A DNA stretch of 64,000 bases, taken from NCBI GenBank assembly GCA_033854175.1, contig JAWOKN010000004.1, forward strand, positions 1-64,000, written 5' to 3'. This DNA comes from DATKPE01 sp033854175. Lineage in GTDB: Bacteria > Bacteroidota > Ignavibacteria > UBA10030 > SZUA-254. The notes under the pieces are model-generated. The model did not search any database and had not been told where the DNA came from. It worked only from the letters and a program-made list of their open reading frames with translations. Below are positions 35,630 to 43,935 of the stretch, piece by piece. How positions within the stretch are numbered: the stretch's first letter is position 1; each line of letters starts with the position of its first letter. Position numbers and translations under genes: made by a program.

Positions 35630-35684
35630 TTAACAGAACGTTAACATTCCTTCTATTGCAACTCTCACCGATATTCGCTATGAT
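35630..35684 (+). promoter_or_regulatory. Pho-box-like direct repeat and promoter of the PhoB/PhoP-like regulator
   Basis: TTAACA occurs at 35630-35635 and again at 35641-35646, an exact 11-bp period as in PhoB/PhoP binding sites. A promoter follows: TTGCAA (35656-35661), 17-bp spacer, TATGAT (35679-35684), 30 bp before the ATG. The arrangement suggests autoregulation. Confidence 0.5.
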
Positions 35685-35713
35685 TGCATAACTTTTACCA
35701 CCTTGCCATTTTC

Positions 35714-36412
35714 ATGACCGATCAAAAATCGATCCTTGTCGTGGACGATGAACAGGACATCGTCGACCTGGTGAAATACAACCTGCAGCGGGAGGGATAC
35801 AGAATTTTGACAGCCCGCAACGGCAAGGAGGCCCTCGACCAGTCCCAGAAACACCCCTCACTGATCCTCCTCGACGTCATGATGCCCGAAATCAGCGGTC
35901 TGGAGGTCCTCAAAAACCTGAAATCGAATCCCTCCACACGGGCAATACCGGTCGTTTTTCTGACCGCCAAGGGATCGGAAGTTGACGAAATTGTAGGGCT
36001 GGAACTGGGGGCGGACGATTATATCACAAAACCGATCAGCATACCCAAACTCATCGCACGGATAAAAAACGTCCTCAGAAAATCCGAAACCCGATCCGAC
36101 CAGAAGCAGACCAAGGAGGAACTCACCATCGGGGTGGTCCGCATCAACTCAGTCCAGCATTCGGTTCTCGTCAACAGGCGGGAGATCTTTTTTCCGAAGA
36201 AAGAGTTCGACATCCTGACCTATCTTGCGACCTATCAGGATCAGGTCATCACACGCGAAAGGCTCCTGAATGCCATCTGGGGTGAAAACGTGTACGTGAT
36301 CGACCGGACGATTGATGTCCATATTCGCAAGATACGGGAAAAACTCGGGGAGTTTGCCGATTATATCGAAACCATTAAAGGCGTGGGATACAGGATGCGG
36401 GCACCGGCGTGA
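35714..36412 (+). CDS. PhoB/PhoP-type response regulator
   Basis: 232 aa from the ATG at 35714 (MTDQKSILVVDDEQD); the frame's earlier codons are not conserved. The receiver domain has Asp10/Asp11, the phosphorylated Asp54 (LILLDVMMP) and the Lys of LTAKG. The C-terminal OmpR/PhoB winged helix ends in TIKGVGYRM. The probable job is control of phosphate-starvation genes, inferred from the neighbouring DUF47-pit operon, the downstream PhoR-like kinase and the 11-bp-periodic repeats. It is convergent with pit (16 bp between stops). Confidence 0.9.
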   Translation: MTDQKSILVVDDEQDIVDLVKYNLQREGYRILTARNGKEALDQSQKHPSLILLDVMMPEISGLEVLKNLKSNPSTRAIPVVFLTAKGSEVDEIVGLELGADDYITKPISIPKLIARIKNVLRKSETRSDQKQTKEELTIGVVRINSVQHSVLVNRREIFFPKKEFDILTYLATYQDQVITRERLLNAIWGENVYVIDRTIDVHIRKIREKLGEFADYIETIKGVGYRMRAPA

Positions 36413-36428
36413 AGCCTTGTTATGCATC

Positions 36429-37418
36429 CTAGGGTAAGAACAGCGATATAACCCCGTAACTGACAATACCAACAACCGCGGAGGCAGGAATTGTCAGGAT
36501 CCAGGCGATGATGATATTTCCCGCCACCCCCCAACGGACTCCGGAAAGACGTTTTGTCGCACCGACTCCCATAATGGCGCCCGTGATCGTATGAGTCGTG
36601 CTCACCGGTATACCTCCCCAGGCGGTAACCAAGAGCGTCAGGCCACCGGCCGTTTCGGCGCAGAACCCCCCCGAAGGCTTCAATTTTGTGATTTTTTGTC
36701 CCATGGTCTTCACAATTCTCCATCCCCCGAAAAGGGTGCCCATGGCAATTGCAAAATGCGACATGAGGATAACCCAGAACGGGACATCGAACTTTTGCAG
36801 AATCCCCGCTGTAACCAGTAACCCGGTTATCACCCCCATCGTTTTCTGGGCATCGTTGGTGCCGTGGCCGAGGCTGTACAGGGCAGCCGAAAGGAGCTGA
36901 AGTTTTCTGAATGTCGTGTTGATCCGGGAAGAGGATCTCCGGTGGAAAAGCCACATGACAATGACCATAAAGGCAAATCCCATCACCATTCCCATCAGCG
37001 GGGCGATAAATATGAAACTGACCGTCTTGACCCAGCCGCCGTAGAGAATGGAGCCGAATCCCGCCTTTGCCACTGCAGCGCCGGCGTAGCCTCCCATCAA
37101 TGCATGTGAGGAGCTCGTCGGTAATCCCAGATACCACGTGATGATATTCCACGTGATCGCGCCGATGAGTCCCGCCATGATGACATATTCGGTCACCGCG
37201 TGAAGATTGATGAGACCCTGGCCGAGGGTTTTCGCGACGTGCACATCAAAGAGGAATGCCGCAACAAGATTGAAAAACGCTGCCCAGGCGACGGCCATGC
37301 GGGGGGTCAAAACACGCGTAGAAACGACCGTGGCTATGGAATTGGCGGAATCATGGAATCCGTTGAGAAAATCGAAGATGAGCGCTATGAAAATAATCGC
37401 AACGACGAGGGAGAGCAT
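36429..37418 (-). CDS. PiT family inorganic phosphate transporter
   Basis: 329 aa, polytopic. The duplicated family signature is visible as DFLNGFHDSANSIATVVSTR near the N-terminus and GHGTNDAQKTMG in the middle. ITWYLGLPTSSSHALMGG is the accompanying loop. It takes up phosphate with a cation (H+ or Na+) across the inner membrane. It starts 3 bp after the DUF47 gene, the classic pap-pit pairing. Confidence 0.95.
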   Translation of the reverse strand: MLSLVVAIIFIALIFDFLNGFHDSANSIATVVSTRVLTPRMAVAWAAFFNLVAAFLFDVHVAKTLGQGLINLHAVTEYVIMAGLIGAITWNIITWYLGLPTSSSHALMGGYAGAAVAKAGFGSILYGGWVKTVSFIFIAPLMGMVMGFAFMVIVMWLFHRRSSSRINTTFRKLQLLSAALYSLGHGTNDAQKTMGVITGLLVTAGILQKFDVPFWVILMSHFAIAMGTLFGGWRIVKTMGQKITKLKPSGGFCAETAGGLTLLVTAWGGIPVSTTHTITGAIMGVGATKRLSGVRWGVAGNIIIAWILTIPASAVVGIVSYGVISLFLP

Positions 37419-37421
37419 GGA

Positions 37422-38066
37422 TCAGGCGTGTTTGATAAGGAGCGTCTCGAGAACATTCGCGGCGTCTTCACACTTGTCGGTGGCGGTCTCAAGACCGACG
37501 TAGATCTCCTTCAGCTTGATGATCCTGATGGGATCCTTTTCGTGATCAAAAAGATCGGCGATACCCTCCTCGAAGATATCATCGGCCGTGTTCTCGTATT
37601 CATTGACTTTTTCCAAAATCCTCTGAAGCTCCTTGCTCTTGCGGAAATCGCGCAGCAACGCGACACCGCGCCGCAGTTCAACGACGGATTCCTGCAGGAT
37701 TGTCGCAAGCGTCCTCATGTGCGACGGGCAATTCTCGATCTTGTAAAGGACAAACCGTGAGGCGCTCCCGTCGATGCAATCCATCACGTCATCGAGCACG
37801 GATGCAAGAAGGTGAATGTCTTCCCTGTCAAACGGCGTCACAAACGTGGAGTTCAGTTCGGCAAAGATCTTGTGGGTGACGGAATCGCCATGATGTTCGA
37901 GTTCGTGCATTTTGATCACAATTCTTTCGTGATCCTGCATGTTCCCCTCAAACATGCCGTTGAAGAGGTCCGCCGCCTGGATGAGATTAGCCGCCGATTC
38001 CTCAAAAAACTGATAAAACTTTTCATCATGCGGCAGGAGGACCTGGATTAACCGGTCGAGTTTCAT
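37422..38066 (-). CDS. DUF47 (PhoU-like) phosphate transport accessory protein
   Basis: 214 aa from the ATG at 38066 (MKLDRLIQVLLPHDEKFYQFFEE), which has AAGGA upstream. The frame extends 72 codons further up, but that stretch crosses the promoter and is not conserved. It is all-helical and PhoU-like, with paired acidic/His motifs (HELEHHGDSVTHKI, DDVMDCIDG, KCEDAAN) that in the family bind metal. In known cases the protein modulates the adjacent Pit transporter, which follows 3 bp downstream. Confidence 0.92.
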   Translation of the reverse strand: MKLDRLIQVLLPHDEKFYQFFEESAANLIQAADLFNGMFEGNMQDHERIVIKMHELEHHGDSVTHKIFAELNSTFVTPFDREDIHLLASVLDDVMDCIDGSASRFVLYKIENCPSHMRTLATILQESVVELRRGVALLRDFRKSKELQRILEKVNEYENTADDIFEEGIADLFDHEKDPIRIIKLKEIYVGLETATDKCEDAANVLETLLIKHA

Positions 38067-38107
38067 GGATGTTTCCTTAAGGAAGATGGTGATCTTTAGG
38101 GCTGATA

Positions 38108-38136
38108 ATAATACACAATTATCGGTTGAGATACAA
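38108..38136 (-). promoter_or_regulatory. sigma-70 promoter of the DUF47-pit operon
   Basis: Minus strand: TTGTAT (38131-38136), 17-bp spacer, TATTAT (38108-38113). No 11-bp TTAACA-type repeat is visible next to it. Confidence 0.55.
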
Positions 38137-38226
38137 TCTTTTTCCACCCGAAAACTTTGAAAATCCCCAGGATATTTGTACAATGGCACTGATATTCCCA
38201 TACGACGGCGCAACCCGACTCCATTC

Positions 38227-39663
38227 ATGAAAATTCGCACGAAACTCAGTCTCCTTCTGATCGTTCTGACCACACTTGTCATATTTTCCGCGGGTTACTT
38301 TTCCATTGTCACCCTCAGAAATTATTATCATGACCGAATGGTGGATGAGATGAAGGTCCAGGCTTCTCTTTTTGATTCCCTCCTGCCGCATGTGGAAGGC
38401 GCGGACAGCCTCTCCTATGCGTTTATCCAGCATATAGTCCATACCGCAGATGTGCGCCTCACCCTTATCAGCCCGGACGGCACCGTCGTCTTCGAGTCTG
38501 ACCTGGCTGAATCGCGTCTGGGATCGATCGAAAATCACATAAACAGACCCGAAATTCAACAGGCGCTCAAGGAAACATTCGGAACCACTACGCGTCACAG
38601 CGCAACGCTGAACATTGAGATGCTCTATCTCGCCAAACATCTTACCGAACCATTGCGGTTTGGATCCCCCCCACGGGATGTATCTTTTGTCCGGATCGGA
38701 GTACCCCTGACGATTGTCTCACAGCGGCTGGCCGAAGTCCAGTCGAAAATACTGACCGTCTGCGGAATTCTTCTCCTTGTGATGATCGGGGTGAGTTTCC
38801 TCGTCGCACGGCGCATCACCCAGCCGATCAGGATCATGAATGCAACGGTCAACAAAATCCGGAACGGAAACCTTGAGCTCCGCATCCCCGTCATGACCCG
38901 AGACGAGCTCGGACAACTGGGGGAAACCCTCAACGACATGATTGACCGGCTCGACAAGGATATCATCCAGTTCAAAAAACTCGAGCGGGTGAGGACCGAA
39001 TTCCTCGGGAATGTTTCCCATGAGCTGCGCACCCCGATTTTTACAATCCAGGGAATGCTTGAGACTCTCCTGAACGGCGCGCTTGATGACAAGGAGGTGA
39101 GCAGGGATTTTATTGAACGGGCACTTCACAACACCCACAGACTGGGAGTTCTCCTCGGCGATCTCATTGAAATATCCAGAATTGAATCGGGCGATATGAA
39201 AATGAGCTTCCGGTATTTCGACGTCGACGAATTTCTCTCCGCAGTCGTCGCCGAGTTCACCCGGGACGCCGCCAAAAAAAGGATCCATCTGATGTACAAG
39301 CATCCCGAAATTCATACCGAGGTGTACGGAGACCGTGACCGGCTCCGCCAGGTCATGGTCAATCTCCTCGACAATGCGTTGAAATATACTCCCGAAGAGG
39401 GGATAGTCGAAATTACTGTTGAAACCCGATCCCAGATGACCACGATAAGTGTACGCGATACAGGTGTCGGCATCGCCAGCGAACATCTTCCGAGAATATT
39501 CGAGCGGTTTTACCGCGTCGACAAACAACGATCGCGTGAAGCAGGCGGGACGGGGCTTGGGCTGGCTATCGTAAAACATATCATCGAAGCCCACGGCAGC
39601 ACGGTTCAGGTCGAGAGCAGTGTCGGCCATGGGAGCATATTCCGGTTTACACTCAAATCGTGA
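38227..39663 (+). CDS. PhoR-like membrane sensor histidine kinase
   Basis: 478 aa from the ATG at 38227 (MKIRTKLSLLLIVLTT). TM1 is about residues 7-27, followed by a periplasmic sensor of about 145 residues, TM2 about 174-194, HAMP, and HisKA with His265 in GNVSHELRTP. The ATPase boxes are DNALKY, DTGVGI and GTGLGLAIVKHI. It probably phosphorylates the regulator at 35714. The two genes are on the same strand but separated by the opposite-strand DUF47-pit operon. It is divergent from DUF47. Confidence 0.92.
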   Translation: MKIRTKLSLLLIVLTTLVIFSAGYFSIVTLRNYYHDRMVDEMKVQASLFDSLLPHVEGADSLSYAFIQHIVHTADVRLTLISPDGTVVFESDLAESRLGSIENHINRPEIQQALKETFGTTTRHSATLNIEMLYLAKHLTEPLRFGSPPRDVSFVRIGVPLTIVSQRLAEVQSKILTVCGILLLVMIGVSFLVARRITQPIRIMNATVNKIRNGNLELRIPVMTRDELGQLGETLNDMIDRLDKDIIQFKKLERVRTEFLGNVSHELRTPIFTIQGMLETLLNGALDDKEVSRDFIERALHNTHRLGVLLGDLIEISRIESGDMKMSFRYFDVDEFLSAVVAEFTRDAAKKRIHLMYKHPEIHTEVYGDRDRLRQVMVNLLDNALKYTPEEGIVEITVETRSQMTTISVRDTGVGIASEHLPRIFERFYRVDKQRSREAGGTGLGLAIVKHIIEAHGSTVQVESSVGHGSIFRFTLKS

Positions 39664-39750
39664 AGGGTGCCGACACCGTCTGCGGTCATTCCTGCTTCAC
39701 CCCTATCCCCCCCGGTTGAATACCGCGGGTGTCCAAGATTTCACAATTCC

Positions 39751-39793
39751 TTAACCATTCGTTTACCGTGACATTACCCGGGGAGTGTATATT
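39751..39793 (+). promoter_or_regulatory. Triple Pho-box-like repeat with -10 box
   Basis: TTAACC (39751-39756), TTTACC (39762-39767) and ATTACC (39773-39778) repeat with an exact 11-bp period. TATATT (39788-39793) follows 9 bp after the last repeat. This is the geometry of an activator-dependent PhoB/PhoP promoter lacking a normal -35. It points at the gene starting at 39814. Confidence 0.55.
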
Positions 39794-39813
39794 GGGACCA
39801 TCACCCGAAGACG

Positions 39814-40158
39814 ATGACCGCTCTCGAACATAAAGGATTTTTCCCCCTCACACCGGCCTGTATCGACGCGACCGCGCCCCCAACCGCGGGGGTCTATACG
39901 CTCGCCGTCCGCCTTCCGAACGGGGTCCACAAAACGTTCTTCACCGCAGGGACTGAAAATCTCCGCATATCGCTGATCCGGCTGTCCGGGGGCGATCAGA
40001 GTGGCGTTTCGGCCGAGGCACGCGGGTATCTCTCCACCTACCGGTGTTATTTCACATATTTCGTCATCCCTGATCCGGAACAGCGGGAAGCGGTCACAAA
40101 AATGCTGTCGCTGACCTGCGATCCGATCAGCCAGCTAACGATGATATCCTGCACATGA
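39814..40158 (+). CDS. Small protein of unknown function, possibly phosphate-regulated
   Basis: 114 aa, no signal peptide. The pattern AGVYTLAV, then FFTAGTENLRISLIRL, then CYFTYFVIPDPEQREAVTKML loosely recalls GIY-YIG-type small proteins. The catalytic residues are not clear, so this is only a suggestion. The C-terminus contains two Cys (LTCDP, ISCT). It directly follows the PhoR-like gene and has its own Pho-box-like promoter about 20-60 bp upstream. Coding is supported by the matching promoter and GC-rich codon use similar to its neighbours. Confidence 0.6.
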   Translation: MTALEHKGFFPLTPACIDATAPPTAGVYTLAVRLPNGVHKTFFTAGTENLRISLIRLSGGDQSGVSAEARGYLSTYRCYFTYFVIPDPEQREAVTKMLSLTCDPISQLTMISCT

Positions 40159-40242
40159 ATTCCCGCGTATCTCCGCTGGGATGGCGAGTGATCGTCCCGG
40201 ATGCCCTCCGGCGAGAGAGAAGGCCCGTATCAGCCTGATATG

Positions 40243-40271
40243 TTGCATTTACCGGGGATTCTTCGTACTAT
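40243..40271 (+). promoter_or_regulatory. sigma-70 promoter of the small lipoprotein gene
   Basis: TTGCAT (40243-40248), 17-bp spacer, TACTAT (40266-40271), 20 bp before the ATG at 40292. Confidence 0.5.
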
Positions 40272-40291
40272 GGGCGCACGTCATCTCTGGT

Positions 40292-40618
40292 ATGCGAATT
40301 CCTCTACTCCTCATCCTCTGTACGATCGCTTTCGCAGCGTGTTCACGAAACGATCAGACGCCATCTCCGAGAATCCCGGAGGACCGGTTCGCATCGTATT
40401 ATGCCTCAGCCCTCGTCATCACCCAGGAGGGGAAGCTCCTCAAATACGATACGCTGATGACCAGACACCGGATCGACAGCCTTCAACGAACCTACCAATT
40501 CAGCAAGGAGGATGTGGAGGAAACAATGAAATTTTATCATAACGACCTCAACAGGTGGAAAGATCTGAATCTGAAGGTCGTCAAGAATATCGAAGAGATG
40601 CAGAAGAAGAATGAATAA
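40292..40618 (+). CDS. Small lipoprotein of unknown function
   Basis: 108 aa from the ATG at 40292, which begins a clear lipoprotein signal (MRIPLLLILCTIAFAAC, Cys17). The mature part is helical and charged (FSKEDVEETMKFYHNDLNRW). It resembles the many DUF4296-like small lipoproteins of Bacteroidota, but I cannot confirm the family. The frame's 37 upstream codons overlap the promoter and are rejected. Confidence 0.65.
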   Translation: MRIPLLLILCTIAFAACSRNDQTPSPRIPEDRFASYYASALVITQEGKLLKYDTLMTRHRIDSLQRTYQFSKEDVEETMKFYHNDLNRWKDLNLKVVKNIEEMQKKNE

Positions 40619-40626
40619 GATTGTCG

Positions 40627-40656
40627 TTGCATTTTTCCGGTGAATTTTCTTATATT
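40627..40656 (+). promoter_or_regulatory. sigma-70 promoter of the OPA-family transporter gene
   Basis: TTGCAT (40627-40632), 18-bp spacer, TATATT (40651-40656), 54 bp before the ATG at 40710. Confidence 0.55.
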
Positions 40657-40709
40657 CACGGCAATCACCCCCAAGATTCCCCGATCATCACAACACCGTC
40701 TTACGTCGC

Positions 40710-42071
40710 ATGGAGATAAACGCACATGGTGTACTGATCCCCCGGCCTGAACACACGCGAATGTTCAGGAAACGCCGCGCCGTCAACTGGCTGACGCTCG
40801 GCTGCACCTACGCGGCCATGTATATGGCGCGGTACAACTTCGCATTTGCCAACAAGGACCTCTCCGACACCTACGGATTCTCAAAAACCCAGGTCGGATC
40901 GATCATCACCTTCGCAACCCTTGTCTACGGTCTGGCGGCGATGTTCAACGGACCCCTGGCCGACCGGATCGGCGGACGCCGAGCCATGCTGATCGGCGCA
41001 TGGGGTGCCTTTGTGTTCAACCTCGCCTTTGGCATGGCCGCAAATCTTGGATTCCTCTCGACCGGCTCGCTTGTCCTCGGATACCTTGCGACAATCTGGA
41101 CGCTTAACATGTATTTTCAATCGTATAGTGCACTCGCGGTCGTCAAGGTCAACTCTGGGTGGTTCCATGTCAGTGAACGGGGGATATTCTCGGCAATCTT
41201 CGGATCGATGATCCAGATGGGACGCCTCGGAGTCTACGCGCTGATGACCATTCCGGCGGTCGTGATTCTTCCGTGGCAATGGAAATTTTACCTGCCTGCA
41301 ATGTTCGCAGCGGTTTTTGCCACCCTGACATTCTTTTTCGTCCAGGATACCCCCAAGGACGCCGGTCTGGACGATTTCGATCCGCAGGATGCGACCAGCG
41401 GAGATACTGAAAAAATAACGTTCAAATACGTCGCAAGAAAGATCTTCACCAACCCGATCACGATCACCATAGCCGGGGCGGAGTTCTGCACGGGTCTGGT
41501 CCGAAAAGGTTTCGAGGAATGGTTCCCCCGGTACATGCAGGAGGTGCAGCATTTGCGGCTGGACAATCCCGTATTCCGACAGAATGCCCTCGCCATCGTC
41601 GGCGCCGGCGTCGCCGGGGCCTTCGCTGCAGGTTTTCTCTCCGACAGGTTGTTCAAAACCCGGCGCCCCCCCGTGGCATTCATCGGCTACACAATTCAGA
41701 TCCTCTGTCTGACGGTCGTATGGACCGCGCCGTCAATCAATCTCGTCATCCTGGCATTTACACTCAATTCGTTTGCGATCTCCATGGTCCATTCCATGCT
41801 CTCGGGGACTGCCTCGATGGATTTCGGGGGAAAACGCGCCGGTGCAACCGCCGCCGGAATGTTTGACGGGATGCAGTACCTCGGCGGATCGATTATGGGC
41901 TGGGGTATGGGAGCCCTTCTGGATGCCTATGGATGGAATGTGTGGGGACCAAGTATGATCGGCTTTGCGGCTGTCGGGGCAGTGCTCATGCTCCCGTTGT
42001 GGAGAGTGGTCCCCAAACGGACAACGTCGAAAATTCCCGTCGAGGAACCCGTTCTCGAAGGTGATCGGTAG
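40710..42071 (+). CDS. OPA-type MFS transporter (organophosphate:phosphate antiporter family)
   Basis: 453 aa, twelve predicted membrane helices. RRAVNWLTLGCTYAAMYMARYNFAFA and GFSKTQVGSIITFATLVYGLA match GlpT/UhpT-like members of the major facilitator superfamily, and GPLADRIGGRRAM is the MFS loop 2-3 motif. It probably exchanges a phosphate ester such as glycerol-3-phosphate for inorganic phosphate, which would fit the nearby phosphate genes. The exact substrate is unknown. It is convergent with the GAF kinase gene (24 bp between stops). Confidence 0.85.
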   Translation: MEINAHGVLIPRPEHTRMFRKRRAVNWLTLGCTYAAMYMARYNFAFANKDLSDTYGFSKTQVGSIITFATLVYGLAAMFNGPLADRIGGRRAMLIGAWGAFVFNLAFGMAANLGFLSTGSLVLGYLATIWTLNMYFQSYSALAVVKVNSGWFHVSERGIFSAIFGSMIQMGRLGVYALMTIPAVVILPWQWKFYLPAMFAAVFATLTFFFVQDTPKDAGLDDFDPQDATSGDTEKITFKYVARKIFTNPITITIAGAEFCTGLVRKGFEEWFPRYMQEVQHLRLDNPVFRQNALAIVGAGVAGAFAAGFLSDRLFKTRRPPVAFIGYTIQILCLTVVWTAPSINLVILAFTLNSFAISMVHSMLSGTASMDFGGKRAGATAAGMFDGMQYLGGSIMGWGMGALLDAYGWNVWGPSMIGFAAVGAVLMLPLWRVVPKRTTSKIPVEEPVLEGDR

Positions 42072-42095
42072 GACGCACAACCCCAAAACGCACGT

Positions 42096-43928
42096 CTAAC
42101 CGGGATGCGCGATATTGAGCGTCAGATGAACCGTCGTCCCCTTCCCGACAACGCTCTCCATCCAGATTTTGCCCCCATGAGCCTCGACGATCTCCCGGCA
42201 TATCCAGAGTCCGAGTCCCGCGCCCTTGATCTGGTTTGACTCCGGTGAATCGATCCGCGAGAATTTCTGAAACAGCTTGTCGATTTTTTCCGCTGGAACC
42301 CCGATCCCCTCATCCGAGATCGATACGAGGATCTGGCCACCTTCATGCTGGCGAGCCTTGACCGTCACCTTCCCGCCGTGAGGCGAATACTTTACCGCAT
42401 TACTCACGAGATTCTGGATGACCTGCCGCAGCTTCGACTGATCCCCCTTGATAAAGGCAACATCAGGATCGACCTCGAACGACACCTGATGACGCGACGA
42501 GAGACGAACCATGGAAATGGCATCCTCAAACAATCGCCCGACATTGACGATTTTAAAGTGGTAGTTCAGCCTGCCGGCCTCCATCTTTGTTATGGAGAGC
42601 GTGTCCTCCGCCAGCTGGTTCAGACGGTTTGCCTGATCAACGATAATCTGCAGATATTCCTTCAACCGCTTGACGCTCTGGATTGTCTCGTTCTTCAGCA
42701 GCGATTTTCCCGCAAGAATGATACTCGACAACGGCGACCGGAAATCATGCGATACGATCCCCAGGAACTCCGATTTCATCTTGTCCAGTTCGGTCAGCTT
42801 CATGTTCGCCTGGCGGACGTCGTTGTAAAGACGCGCATTCCGGATCGCAATGCCGAGCTGATCCGAGAGGGTCTCCAAAACAATAGAGTCGGTCTCGTCG
42901 AAAGCGTGCAGTTTGGTATCCTCGACATTCAGGACACCCACAACTTCGTTTTCAACCTTGATCGGCAGTGTCAGCTCCGATCTCGTGCTGTGATATTCAT
43001 ATGCCATGTACCGCTCGTCCTGTGTCACGTCATTACAGAGGATTTTCTTCCCATTCGTGGCGACCCATCCGATGAACCCCGTCGAGATCTTCTGGCGGTA
43101 GTCATGGGGGAGGAAATCGACAAAATTGCCCGAATGCGCCTCAAGCATCAGCTCGCTCTTGTCGGGGGAAAGGAGGAATACCGTGACATCGAAATAATTG
43201 AAGGCTTTTTGAATCGATGCTGCAGCGACAACCAACAGCTCCTCAAGATTGAGCATCGAGGTGAGCTTCCGGGTCACATCGTTGATCAGCTCAATCTGCG
43301 AAATCCTCTTCCTGATATCCTCAAATATCCCGGAATTTTTCAACGCAGCGGAAAAATAATGGGCCAGAAGCTGAAGAACCCCCGAATCGATCTCGTTGTA
43401 GACATCCCGTTTCCGGGATCCGAATGCGAGGGCACCGATCACCTCGTTCTCGATTCTCATCGGAACGACCAGAAGGGAGATGATGCCCACCGAGCGGAGC
43501 CTGCTGTCGAGACTGTTTGATCCCGCCACTGTCTGGGAGGTCAGATCCTCGATCATGGCGGTCCGGTTCCTGATCACCCACCCGGGATCACCCTCCTCCA
43601 GCGCGAAATGTTTGTGGTTGATGTCGCTGACATCCAGATTCGAGGAAATAAGATGGATCACGTAATGGGTGTTCGAACGGTTGAGGAGGCCCATGAAACA
43701 GACGTCAAACTCAATGAGCCATTTGACCTCATTCCTCAAACAGGCGAAGATGTCCTCTCGGTTCTGGGCGCTGTCGATATGGAGCTGTATCTCGTGCAGG
43801 AGACTGAGCCTCCGCATGAGTTCCGATCCCTCGATGAGCCTGCCGAGGGCCATGGACTTTTCGAGAGCCGACCTGTCACGATCGGACGACGAGGAGATGT
43901 TCAATATGATGCGTTCATTTTTTGCCAT
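42096..43928 (-). CDS. Cytosolic histidine kinase with two GAF domains
   Basis: 610 aa without membrane segments. GAF1 spans about 45-200 and GAF2 about 225-370. HisKA has His394 in GIVSHDFRSP, and the HATPase boxes are SNAVKYSPHGG, SDEGIGVP and GAGLGLWICREI. The signal is unknown. No response regulator is adjacent. It starts 7 bp after the purM stop on the same strand, so the two are probably co-transcribed, an unusual pairing with no clear functional link. Confidence 0.9.
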   Translation of the reverse strand: MAKNERIILNISSSSDRDRSALEKSMALGRLIEGSELMRRLSLLHEIQLHIDSAQNREDIFACLRNEVKWLIEFDVCFMGLLNRSNTHYVIHLISSNLDVSDINHKHFALEEGDPGWVIRNRTAMIEDLTSQTVAGSNSLDSRLRSVGIISLLVVPMRIENEVIGALAFGSRKRDVYNEIDSGVLQLLAHYFSAALKNSGIFEDIRKRISQIELINDVTRKLTSMLNLEELLVVAAASIQKAFNYFDVTVFLLSPDKSELMLEAHSGNFVDFLPHDYRQKISTGFIGWVATNGKKILCNDVTQDERYMAYEYHSTRSELTLPIKVENEVVGVLNVEDTKLHAFDETDSIVLETLSDQLGIAIRNARLYNDVRQANMKLTELDKMKSEFLGIVSHDFRSPLSSIILAGKSLLKNETIQSVKRLKEYLQIIVDQANRLNQLAEDTLSITKMEAGRLNYHFKIVNVGRLFEDAISMVRLSSRHQVSFEVDPDVAFIKGDQSKLRQVIQNLVSNAVKYSPHGGKVTVKARQHEGGQILVSISDEGIGVPAEKIDKLFQKFSRIDSPESNQIKGAGLGLWICREIVEAHGGKIWMESVVGKGTTVHLTLNIAHPG

Positions 43929-43935
43929 TGGCCAT

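Noticed and set aside
38067..38282. 72-residue N-terminal extension of the DUF47 protein
   Set aside because: It would run through the promoter at 38108-38136 and into the divergent kinase gene, and DUF47 proteins start at MKLDRL-like sequences.
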